Shown here: one piece after another, positions 7,034-14,683 of the stretch | How the letters are laid out: every line of letters starts with the position of its first letter | Numbering within the stretch: the stretch's first letter is position 1 | Source: Elusimicrobiota bacterium | Lineage (GTDB): Bacteria > Elusimicrobiota > UBA5214 > JBBAAG01 | DNA: 20,250 nucleotides | Assembly (NCBI GenBank): GCA_041658405.1 | Contig: JBBAAG010000060.1 | Location: 1-20,250 of the forward strand | Direction: 5' to 3' | Notes under the pieces: generated by a model | What the model saw: only the letters and a program-made list of their open reading frames with translations | The model's database searches: none | What the model was told of the DNA's origin: nothing | Translations under genes and position numbers: made by a program

Positions 7034-7390
7034 ATGTACAGGATAATGTTGAAATCAAAAATACATAGAGCAACCGTTACAGGTACGGTACTGGAATATG
7101 AAGGAAGTATTGCCATAGATCCGTTGTTATTAACACAAAGCGGTATTCTACCAAATGAACAGGTGCATGTATTAAACCTCAACACCGGCGGGCGTATAGA
7201 AACGTATGTTATTAAAGGAAAAGCGGGTACCGGCGAGATATGCCTCAACGGCCCCGCAGCACGCAGCGCGCAACCCGGAGACAAAATTATTATACTTAGC
7301 TACGCGTTAGTATCTGATGATGAAGCGCATAAACATAAACCTGTTATATTAGTAGTTAATAATAAGAACAAGGTTATCAGGAAGAAATAG
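7034..7390 (+). CDS. panD: Aspartate 1-decarboxylase proenzyme
   Basis: PanD makes beta-alanine from aspartate for pantothenate and coenzyme A. The 118-residue proenzyme is expected to cleave itself between Gly24 and Ser25 (YEGSIAID), generating the pyruvoyl cofactor on Ser25. Lys9, His11, Arg54, Thr57 and Tyr58 fall at the same numbers as in the well-studied enzyme. The start MYRIMLKSKIHRA aligns with the family. It is the first gene after its promoter. The following glycosyltransferase frame overlaps or abuts the panD stop, so the two are probably co-transcribed; panB/panC are not in the window. No oddity is seen apart from a basic C-terminal tail. Confidence 0.96.
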   Translation: MYRIMLKSKIHRATVTGTVLEYEGSIAIDPLLLTQSGILPNEQVHVLNLNTGGRIETYVIKGKAGTGEICLNGPAARSAQPGDKIIILSYALVSDDEAHKHKPVILVVNNKNKVIRKK

Positions 7391-7515
7391 ATAACACTGA
7401 GGAGCGTATCAACACCGATAAACGCGTATACAAGCATAAAATACACCTTAATTTTAAGTTTAACCTCGCTTTTCCACTGGAACTCATCATTTTTATTCCA
7501 TTACTCTGGATTTGT

Positions 7516-9180
7516 ATGTACTTTCTGGTATACCCCGCGGTTATTGAGGAAAGCGCAACTTATGATGAAACTATACATATAACCGCAGGATATTCATACT
7601 GGCATACCGGTATTTTGAGGTTAAACATATACGACCACCCGCCGTTCGGCGAGATGATCACAACTTTACCGTTGAAACTCATAACCCCGCAGCCTGGTTT
7701 TCCGGAAGATAGTTACGCATGGATAAACAAAATGCAGTATACGGTATCCGACGAGTTTGTGTATAAAAACACTCTACCGGCAGAAAATATACTTTTCCCC
7801 ACCCGTATGGCAGTAGTCGGGTTAAGCGCCTTACTTGCGACAATACTTGTCCTATGGTCAAGCCAACTATACGGCACGTATGCCGGTATTTTAGCTGGTA
7901 CGCTATACCTTTTTTGCCCAAATATGCTTACCCACGGGCATTTAGTAACAACTGACCTGCCGGGTACACTGTTTTTTGTATCAACATTTTACTTTTTATA
8001 CTTATACTACCGCCGGCAAACGAATATTAGTGCAGGATTAACCGGGATAATGGCAGGGTTGGCATTAGCGTCTAAGTTTTCAAATATTATTATCTTCCCT
8101 GCACTGTTCATACTCTTACTATTCTTTCCCCCCCGTAGTAACGCGGCTGACGTGAAACCAAAGATTTTCTGGCATATACTTTTATTCACAATATTTACAG
8201 GGTTAACAATCTCAGTGTGCTACGGTTTTACTCAAACCCAGCTATATATTGACGGCCTTACCCGTGTATTCAGTGATATTTCTTCAAGAGGGCGTTCATC
8301 CTTCCTTGCAGGGCAGTACTCCACTGCCGGGTGGTGGTACTATTTCCTGCTAGCATTTTTTTGGAAGACACCTATACCTGTGATGATACTCTTAATTTAC
8401 AGAATTGTTACGTTGTTTACCCAAAAACCGCGGGGTATACATTACCGTGAAGAATGGCTTATCCTGATCCCGTTACTGCTATTCACCGCAAGCGCGTTAA
8501 CTCAAAAACTTAATATTGGCATACGGCATATTTTACCGGCCTATCCTCTATTATACCTCTGGGTTTCAGGAATATTAATGCATGACAACCCGCGGGGGGA
8601 TAAACCGGACACAAGACATTTGCTGGTAATACTACCTTTACTCGCGTGGATGATATTCTCGACGGTAAACATACGGCCGTACTATATAACGTATTTTAAT
8701 GAACTCGTTGGCGGGCCAAAGAACGGGTATAAATACCTTGTAGACTCAAACCTTGACTGGGGCCAGGATCTTAAACGTTTAAGCGTGTACCTTAAAACAC
8801 AAAATGTTGATGACATATACCTTTCTTACTTTGGCACCGCGAATCCCGGGTATTATGGAATAAAGTATGTTAATACCGGTTTTGTATCCTCACTTGACCG
8901 CCCGCATACGTCGGTAAACCTTCCAAACGGTAAGAAGGAACTCGTTGCAATCTCAGCAACAAATTTGCAAGCAGTGTACTTCGCTGATAAGGAATTATAT
9001 GCATGGGCAAAAAAAATTGTGCCGTTAACTGTTGTAGGAAATACAATTTTTGTATATGATATAACGCGTAGCGTTGAAGCGCACAGATGGCTTGTGCAAA
9101 TGTTTAATACCGTCGGTGATACGCAGCGCGCAGCACGGGAATACACCCGCCTGCGCGAGCTTGGACAGATGAAAGGATAA
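7516..9180 (+). CDS. GT39/PMT-type membrane glycosyltransferase
   Basis: A polytopic membrane protein likely to transfer a sugar from a polyprenyl-phosphate donor to an envelope or protein acceptor. After the first membrane segment it has the family loop YDETIHITAGYSYW (Asp-Glu catalytic pair) and NIYDHPPFGE. About 9-10 more hydrophobic segments follow, then the C-terminal NELVGGPKNGYKYLVDSN and LDWGQDLKRL, typical of this bacterial PMT subgroup. The final ~120 residues look extracytoplasmic. The first canonical start is the ATG at 7516, but it falls inside the first membrane helix; the frame is open upstream to 7370 and encodes a plausible basic leader and helix start. GAGGAG at 7399-7404 lies before an in-frame ATC (7408), so the true protein may be ~36 residues longer. 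The next gene starts seven bases after the stop. Confidence 0.85.
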   Translation: MYFLVYPAVIEESATYDETIHITAGYSYWHTGILRLNIYDHPPFGEMITTLPLKLITPQPGFPEDSYAWINKMQYTVSDEFVYKNTLPAENILFPTRMAVVGLSALLATILVLWSSQLYGTYAGILAGTLYLFCPNMLTHGHLVTTDLPGTLFFVSTFYFLYLYYRRQTNISAGLTGIMAGLALASKFSNIIIFPALFILLLFFPPRSNAADVKPKIFWHILLFTIFTGLTISVCYGFTQTQLYIDGLTRVFSDISSRGRSSFLAGQYSTAGWWYYFLLAFFWKTPIPVMILLIYRIVTLFTQKPRGIHYREEWLILIPLLLFTASALTQKLNIGIRHILPAYPLLYLWVSGILMHDNPRGDKPDTRHLLVILPLLAWMIFSTVNIRPYYITYFNELVGGPKNGYKYLVDSNLDWGQDLKRLSVYLKTQNVDDIYLSYFGTANPGYYGIKYVNTGFVSSLDRPHTSVNLPNGKKELVAISATNLQAVYFADKELYAWAKKIVPLTVVGNTIFVYDITRSVEAHRWLVQMFNTVGDTQRAAREYTRLRELGQMKG

Positions 9181-9187
9181 CAGTTAT

Positions 9188-10324
9188 ATGGAAAATACCA
9201 AGAAAAAAGTGTTAATACTGACAGCCAGTTACGGCAGCGGGCATAATGCCGCAGCAAAGGGTTTACTCAAAGCATTTGGCGACGTTTTCCCGAATGAGAT
9301 TGACGCTGAAATCATTGACCTCACAAAAGTAGGTAACCCCAAAGCTACAAAACTATGGATGTCTTTATACGAGACAGCAATGCTCAGATATATACGCTTA
9401 TGGGACTCTCTCCTGCATTTTACTGATACTTTCCAGGGCGCTACACGGTTTTTTGATATGATCTCACACGCATCGTATGGTGATATGGAAGAAGTATTAG
9501 AACAAAAAAAACCTGATATCTTTGTGTCAGTCCATCCATACTGGACACCGTTTATTACTAAGTACAACGCTAAGTACGGGAAAGAACACAGGCTTATTGA
9601 AATCGTTACTGATTCCATAGCAGTCCACTGTTCGTGGTATCTTCAGATGCCGGATTTTTATATCGTCCCGAATGAAGAAACTAAGGAAGTAATGATAAAA
9701 AAAGATGTCCCGGATAATATTATCCGCACCTACGGCTTCCCTGTAAATACGTTACTGGGCAAACCCGTCGACAAAATAAAGATGCTGGCTGACCTTGGCT
9801 TACAAGCCGAACGCACAACGTTTATGGTAAACTTCGGCCTTGGGGAGATAGGAAATATCCGTAAATTATTTGAGTTTATTGTCACACAGAAAGACAAAAA
9901 AGTGCAGGTAATCGCTATCTGCGGAAAACGCGATGATATATACAAACAACTTTCCGCACGGAAGTACGATATCCCGGTAAAAATAATCGGGTGGACCGAT
10001 AAAATGTACGATTTCCTGCGTCTAAGCGATATTGTGATCTCAAAATCCGGCGGTGCGATTGTTATGGAAAGCATTGCCGCGGGGAAACCTATCCTTAACC
10101 CCGAGTTCAGCCCGTATCAGGAACAGGGTAACAGTGCGTTATTACTAAAATACAACGCCGGATATCTTCAGCCTAATATAAACAAAATGTTAGCTTTCGT
10201 AAAAGAAATCGTGGATAACCCGGCAAAAGCTGTAGCGTTGCAGAACGGTGCAAAAAAGTTGTCAAACCCCTTTGCTGCGGAAAACATTGCAAAGTTTGTG
10301 TATGAACTCCTCTCCACCCGCTAA
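9188..10324 (+). CDS. MGDG-synthase/UgtP-like glycosyltransferase (GT28)
   Basis: A 378-residue GT-B fold glycosyltransferase resembling monogalactosyl-diacylglycerol synthases and processive diacylglycerol glucosyltransferases. The N-terminal domain (about 1-190) has the acceptor/lipid-side motif ASYGSGHNAAAKGLLKAF and SVHPYWTPF. The C-terminal domain has IIGWTDKMYDFLRLSDIVIS, then SGGAIVMESIAAGKPIL and YQEQGN, the nucleotide-sugar binding signature. No signal or membrane helix is visible; such enzymes attach peripherally to the inner face of the membrane. AAAGGA lies about nine bases upstream, in the end of the previous gene. The likely product is a glycosylated diacylglycerol or related lipid; sugar and acceptor cannot be determined. 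Confidence 0.87.
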   Translation: MENTKKKVLILTASYGSGHNAAAKGLLKAFGDVFPNEIDAEIIDLTKVGNPKATKLWMSLYETAMLRYIRLWDSLLHFTDTFQGATRFFDMISHASYGDMEEVLEQKKPDIFVSVHPYWTPFITKYNAKYGKEHRLIEIVTDSIAVHCSWYLQMPDFYIVPNEETKEVMIKKDVPDNIIRTYGFPVNTLLGKPVDKIKMLADLGLQAERTTFMVNFGLGEIGNIRKLFEFIVTQKDKKVQVIAICGKRDDIYKQLSARKYDIPVKIIGWTDKMYDFLRLSDIVISKSGGAIVMESIAAGKPILNPEFSPYQEQGNSALLLKYNAGYLQPNINKMLAFVKEIVDNPAKAVALQNGAKKLSNPFAAENIAKFVYELLSTR

Positions 10325-10838
10325 TCCCGCAGGGCTTGAGTTTGAGAAAGGGTTAGCACACGCTTATTTCCGGTGGGATAATTTTGTATGGAATGAAGCT
10401 CTGGGTATACTACTGAACTACCGCAACGATACTTTGCTTGTAAGCTACAAAATCAAACGTACTGTACTCCAAAACATAAGGTTTTTACATGAACTTGCGC
10501 ATACCTCACCTGCGGGACACATTATTACCGACCTTTACCAAAACGCAATGCGCCGTGCGGATGAAAAACGTTACTCCGACGCTATTATACGCCTGAACCG
10601 CATAAATTCGGTACTAACATCCTCATTCAAAACAGCGGTGAACGAAAAAACAGGAGAAATCACAAATCTTTGCGCTAACAATATCCTTATTTCCGGAAAT
10701 AAAACGGGGGATAAACACAGGTTTGAAGTTATCCAAAGAAAAGTTTTGGGCTTATGCCGTGAAAATGTCCCTGAATTTGACAAACTCCGCGAGTATTCAC
10801 GGTTTCCGGAATTAAACGGTAAGACTTTGTTTAAATGA
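10302..10838 (+). CDS. Small helical protein resembling the C-terminal domain of the Cas02710 family
   Basis: A 178-residue, mainly helical protein, start chosen at the ATG overlapping the end of the glycosyltransferase by 23 bases (a GTG at 10248 is possible but lies deep inside the other gene). I do not assign a function. The segment LYQNAMRRADEKRYSDAI continuing into IRLNRI resembles the pattern LLaNAxRRAeegrYDDAvaRLYR that I recall from the TIGR02710/Cas_Cas02710 CRISPR-associated family. FRWDNFVWNEALGIL resembles its preceding helix. The family's nucleotide-sensing N-terminal domain is absent and no CRISPR array is nearby. An RxxxxxxH (RFLHELAH) could be HEPN-like but may be chance. It is coupled at both ends (ATGA overlap with the PAP2 gene). 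Confidence 0.7.
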   Translation: MNSSPPANPAGLEFEKGLAHAYFRWDNFVWNEALGILLNYRNDTLLVSYKIKRTVLQNIRFLHELAHTSPAGHIITDLYQNAMRRADEKRYSDAIIRLNRINSVLTSSFKTAVNEKTGEITNLCANNILISGNKTGDKHRFEVIQRKVLGLCRENVPEFDKLREYSRFPELNGKTLFK

Positions 10839-12499
10839 AAAAAACACTTATTTGTTGCTTATACATGATAGCCTCGATTTTTAGTATTACACAAAGTTAT
10901 GCATGGGATATTGCAGCGGAGAATCTTTTTTTTGTACAGGAAAACGAGGGGATAAATAAACACGTTATCCCGAAGGTACCGGTTCAACCCGCGCAAACAC
11001 AGCTTAAATGGTACGACTACTGGCTTTTACCCGGGCTAACATTCAGTAATTTACCGCAGCAATTGTCATCACACGGATTTGCGTTGTCTACATTAACAAC
11101 CGCAGCGCTTATGCGCAATAACAAAACGGTATTTAACACGTTTGATCTCAATCTGCGGAATGATACAATCACCGCTGTAAGCCCGTATATAACATTCCTT
11201 GGTGACGGATGGTTCCACCTGGGTTTAGCGTCAGGGTTATACACTTTAGGAATGGTTACGGGTAATGACCGCGAAAAACTTACCGCGAGGATGATGACAG
11301 AAGCAATACTATTGTCAGGTATACAAGTAAATGAGTTAAAGATTATAACAGGATACAACCGCCCGTTTCAGCCTGTACACATGGGAATTGACGATACGTA
11401 CCCGTTCAGAAATGACTCATTTCCATCGGGGCATACGAGTAACATATTTTCTGTAGCGACGGTACTATCCGAAGTGTACGGCACACCGTGGCTGTACTAC
11501 ACAATTGCTGTATTAACAGGTATCAGCAGGATGTACCAGCACTCACACTGGCCGGCGGATGTTGTTGCCGGCGCGGTACTCGGCCACGCAGCGGGACGGC
11601 ATGTATTGCAGTCTCACGGGATAAAACCTGGTGAAAACACTGTTCTCGACGGATGGAATTTCCGGTCACGGTGGGAAGCCGGGACATCACAGTCTTACAC
11701 TTCAGGCTCGGCTTGTTTTGAAGCAAAACAAAAATACGGGTTTGGGACCGCAAATTTTTGTTCTATATTTACCAAAACATGGGGTGATAGTTTAGATACT
11801 GAAATATACTTTGCGTATGGTAAAACAATAGATCCTGACCAGGGTAAAGAACGGTATCTTACACTACTAGAACCTTACTTGAACAACGATATGTTTGTTT
11901 CAAGTATAAAGCTGGAACACAAAACATCCGACGATATTGTTACGGGAGTCAAGGTTGCGGTGAATGATATTGAGTATGAACCCCACGAAATGGTTTATCA
12001 GCAGGTAATTAACAACATTGTTTTTGAACCCTTTTGTACAATTTATAAAACATCACCGGTTAATTTACAACTAAGCGCTTTTTATAATTATGACGACGAT
12101 TTGGCGTGGAGAAATAAAACAGCGGGTGGTGCAAGAATTGCTGCAACGTATAACAAAAACAGGGTATATGCCAACCTAAGCGGCAGTGTATTATATTATA
12201 ATATTGACACTGACTGGCTAAGTAATCCTTTTTGGAAAATAGGATACGATTTAGCTGGCAGAGCGGACTACAACTTCCCAACGGGTACTGTTTTAGGTGC
12301 GAAAGGAAAGTATGCGGTAAGTTATGATTATGATTCGTTTAATACAGTCCTGGAGTTGAAACAACACATTTCTGATAGTCTCTCCATAAAATTATCCCAT
12401 CAAGTTCTATACTATAATTATAAAGGCATAATCGCAGCAATATACATCCCTTCTCAAACTTTTAACACCACAGCGTTAACTTTCATCTTCGAGTTTTAA
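10835..12499 (+). CDS. PAP2 lipid phosphatase fused to a predicted outer-membrane beta-barrel
   Basis: A 554-residue exported protein. Residues 1-23 are a signal peptide ending SYA. Residues ~75-260 are a PAP2 phosphatase with all three motifs intact: KxxxxxxRP (Lys169-Pro177), PSGH (197-200, His200 acid/base) and SRxxxxxHxxxD (Ser231-Asp242, nucleophile His238). Residues ~265-554 are rich in alternating aromatic/polar strands and end in the aromatic residue Phe (TFIFEF), as in outer-membrane barrel proteins. The enzyme probably removes phosphate from a lipid phosphate or pyrophosphate at the periplasmic face of the outer membrane. Members with this build are known in Gram-negative bacteria, but the lipid is not defined here. 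Its start overlaps the previous stop (ATGA), placing it last in the cluster. Confidence 0.87.
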   Translation: MKKTLICCLYMIASIFSITQSYAWDIAAENLFFVQENEGINKHVIPKVPVQPAQTQLKWYDYWLLPGLTFSNLPQQLSSHGFALSTLTTAALMRNNKTVFNTFDLNLRNDTITAVSPYITFLGDGWFHLGLASGLYTLGMVTGNDREKLTARMMTEAILLSGIQVNELKIITGYNRPFQPVHMGIDDTYPFRNDSFPSGHTSNIFSVATVLSEVYGTPWLYYTIAVLTGISRMYQHSHWPADVVAGAVLGHAAGRHVLQSHGIKPGENTVLDGWNFRSRWEAGTSQSYTSGSACFEAKQKYGFGTANFCSIFTKTWGDSLDTEIYFAYGKTIDPDQGKERYLTLLEPYLNNDMFVSSIKLEHKTSDDIVTGVKVAVNDIEYEPHEMVYQQVINNIVFEPFCTIYKTSPVNLQLSAFYNYDDDLAWRNKTAGGARIAATYNKNRVYANLSGSVLYYNIDTDWLSNPFWKIGYDLAGRADYNFPTGTVLGAKGKYAVSYDYDSFNTVLELKQHISDSLSIKLSHQVLYYNYKGIIAAIYIPSQTFNTTALTFIFEF

Positions 12500-12528
12500 A
12501 CAAAACAATCTCTTATACTCTGATTATG

Positions 12529-12537
12529 TGCTATAAT
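12529..12537 (+). promoter_or_regulatory. Extended -10 promoter of the HAD hydrolase gene
   Basis: TGC-TATAAT, an extended -10 with perfect hexamer; the -35 region (TCTCTT) is poor, as extended -10 promoters tolerate. The transcript would begin around 12544, two bases before the ATG at 12546, so the mRNA would be essentially leaderless. Confidence 0.55.
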
Positions 12538-12545
12538 ATATAATT

Positions 12546-13211
12546 ATGGCAACATTTAAGGAAATAAAACCGCGGATATCCGCCGTTGTATTTGACGTCG
12601 ATAATGTATTGGTAATGAGCGAACACCTACACTACGAATCATGGTGCCGCGTATTCGCGAAACATGGCTTGAAAGACGAAACGAAAACCGGTGATCTTTA
12701 TCCCGGGATCGGTATACCTGATATGGACTACCTAAAAATGACATTCCCGTCGTTAAAACCAAAAGAACTGGTAAACATTATGCACGAAAAATGGGATGCG
12801 TATCTGGATATAATAAAAGAAAAAATCAAGCCGGACAGCAGAACCAACGCTATCCTTGACAACCTAAAACTGCGGTATAAACTCTGTGCTGCCTCGTCGA
12901 CAAACCGTGACGCCGTGGAACTCGTACTGACTTCAACCGGGATACTGCAAAAACTTGAGTTTATGCTCGGGAAAGAGGATGTAAAAAAACATAAACCCGA
13001 ACCGGATGTGTACTTATTAGCATCCAAAAAACTCGGGCTACCACCGTATAAATGCGTTGCAGTTGAAGACTCTCTTGCGGGTGTGGAATCCGCGAAAACC
13101 GCAGGGATGTACTGTATCGCAATCACCACAAGTTTTCCCAGGAAACGGTTAGAGACAGCCCGCGCGGATATTGTCATTGACAAGTTTGAAGAACTAAAGC
13201 AGTTATTGTAG
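12546..13211 (+). CDS. HAD-superfamily hydrolase, beta-phosphoglucomutase/phosphatase type
   Basis: A cytosolic 221-residue phosphatase or phosphomutase of HAD subfamily IA with a helical cap. Motif I is FDVDNVLV (nucleophile Asp17, acid/base Asp19; Asn replaces the commoner Gly). Motif II is CAASSTN, motif III the Lys in HKPEPDVY, and motif IV AVEDSLAGVESAKTAG. The cap domain lies between motifs I and II. The EDSLAGVxAAxxAGM pattern is typical of beta-phosphoglucomutase-like enzymes, but the substrate is open. The gene has its own extended -10 promoter and no Shine-Dalgarno. The next gene starts 34 bases downstream with its own GGAGG. Confidence 0.87.
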   Translation: MATFKEIKPRISAVVFDVDNVLVMSEHLHYESWCRVFAKHGLKDETKTGDLYPGIGIPDMDYLKMTFPSLKPKELVNIMHEKWDAYLDIIKEKIKPDSRTNAILDNLKLRYKLCAASSTNRDAVELVLTSTGILQKLEFMLGKEDVKKHKPEPDVYLLASKKLGLPPYKCVAVEDSLAGVESAKTAGMYCIAITTSFPRKRLETARADIVIDKFEELKQLL

Positions 13212-13245
13212 TATATTCTCAATAATATCGGAGGATCTTTTATCG

Positions 13246-14676
13246 ATGAAAAACAGTATTTATTCATTATTTACCGTCGTGTTCTCAGTTATTTTTGTTA
13301 TATCACCTTCCTACGCCGGTAATACGCTCATCAGTACATTGAATGACCAGGCGGAGGTCTCGGTTACGGTATACAATTCCAACCTCGGATTAGTAAAAGA
13401 CCTTCGTAAGCTCAACCTACCGGTTGGTACCGGTGAACTACGTTTTTCAGACGTAGCCTCAGGTATTATGCCTGTAACTGTGAGAGCAAAATCGTTGAAC
13501 CTGCCAACTGACTTCAATGTTATTGAACAAAACTTTGAGTACGACCTTATCAATTCAAAGAAGTTGTTGGATAAATATATAGGTAAAAAGATTAAGATCA
13601 TCACATGGAACGAGTTTCAGGATAGAAAAACTGTTACTGAAGCCGAACTATTGAGTAACAACGACGGGCCGATATACAAAATTAATGACGAAATATATCT
13701 TGGTTATCCCGGGTATAAGGTAGTCCCGGATTTACCCGAAAACTTTGTTGCAAAACCAACACTTATGTGGTTATACAACAACAAAACGGCTTCTATCCAT
13801 AATATTGAAGTATCATACCTTACCTCGGGGATTTCGTGGAAGGCGGATTATGTACTTACACTAAATAAAGACGATACTTCAGCTGATCTTGCAGGCTGGG
13901 TTACCGTCGATAACCGCAGCGGTGCGATGTACAAAGACGCAACACTGAAACTTGTTGCCGGGGAAGTTAACCGCGTAAATGACAATGATCGCGATATGGT
14001 AGCGTTTGCTGGTTATTCGAAGATGAAAGCCGCCAGTATGCCAGCTCCGCAGTTTGAAGAAAAAGAGTTTTTTGAGTATCACATATACGACCTCCAGAGG
14101 AAGACTACCATAAAGAATAACCAAACAAAACAGGTAAGTTTACTTGAAGCTATGGATGTCGGCACAAAAAAAGAATACCTTACCTATGGCCAGCGGTACT
14201 ACCGCGGTTATCATAACGATGACACACAAAAACAACCGGTTAATGTTTACGTAAGTTTAAAGAATAATAAAGAGTCAAACCTCGGAATGCCGTTACCCGC
14301 CGGGACAGTTAGGTTGTACAAGAAAGACTCTGCCGGAAGTTTACAGTTTGTTGGTGAGGACAGTATTAAGCATACACCAAAAGATGAGGATGTGAGATTA
14401 AGGGTGGGTGAAGCGTTTGATATCGTATGTGAACGCAAACTAGTTGACTATAAAGAAATCTCATCCCGCCAGCATGAGTACGAATGGGAAGTAACTATCC
14501 GTAACCGCAAAGAAAACACTGATATCAATGTTGGCATAATAGAACCCGTATACGGCACATGGGAGATCATTAGCAAGTCTCATCCGTTCAAAAAACATGA
14601 TGCGTTTACGTTACGGTTTGACGTTGTTGTAACTAAAGAAACCAAACTACGGTACCGTGTAAGAGTAGGGCTATAA
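13246..14676 (+). CDS. Exported DUF4139-family protein
   Basis: A 476-residue protein with a signal peptide (cleavage predicted after Ala24, PSYA-GN). The N-terminal region has VTVYNSNLGLVKDLRKLNL and ELRFSDVASGIMPVTVRAKSL, the hallmark start of DUF4139 proteins. Further on, NIEVSYLTSGISWKADYVL and GWVTVDNRSG, then VRLYKKDSAGSLQFVGEDSI, match the later family blocks. The fold is all beta with a C-terminal immunoglobulin-like part. No enzymatic residues can be named and the function is unknown; a periplasmic or surface location is likely. GGAGG lies about 11 bases before the ATG. It ends seven bases before the radical SAM gene. Confidence 0.85.
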   Translation: MKNSIYSLFTVVFSVIFVISPSYAGNTLISTLNDQAEVSVTVYNSNLGLVKDLRKLNLPVGTGELRFSDVASGIMPVTVRAKSLNLPTDFNVIEQNFEYDLINSKKLLDKYIGKKIKIITWNEFQDRKTVTEAELLSNNDGPIYKINDEIYLGYPGYKVVPDLPENFVAKPTLMWLYNNKTASIHNIEVSYLTSGISWKADYVLTLNKDDTSADLAGWVTVDNRSGAMYKDATLKLVAGEVNRVNDNDRDMVAFAGYSKMKAASMPAPQFEEKEFFEYHIYDLQRKTTIKNNQTKQVSLLEAMDVGTKKEYLTYGQRYYRGYHNDDTQKQPVNVYVSLKNNKESNLGMPLPAGTVRLYKKDSAGSLQFVGEDSIKHTPKDEDVRLRVGEAFDIVCERKLVDYKEISSRQHEYEWEVTIRNRKENTDINVGIIEPVYGTWEIISKSHPFKKHDAFTLRFDVVVTKETKLRYRVRVGL

Positions 14677-14683
14677 GGAGCGA

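Noticed and set aside
6928..7284. Minus-strand frame of 118 codons opposite panD
   Set aside because: It is a shadow of panD, which has all catalytic residues; the frame itself has no recognisable family motifs.
8146..8160. GACGTGAAACCA, resembling half of a parS site
   Set aside because: Only one arm matches; parS needs the full palindrome, and the bases are explained as coding.
10302..10838. Part of a CRISPR-Cas locus
   Set aside because: No repeat-spacer array or other cas gene is present in the window and the neighbours are envelope genes.
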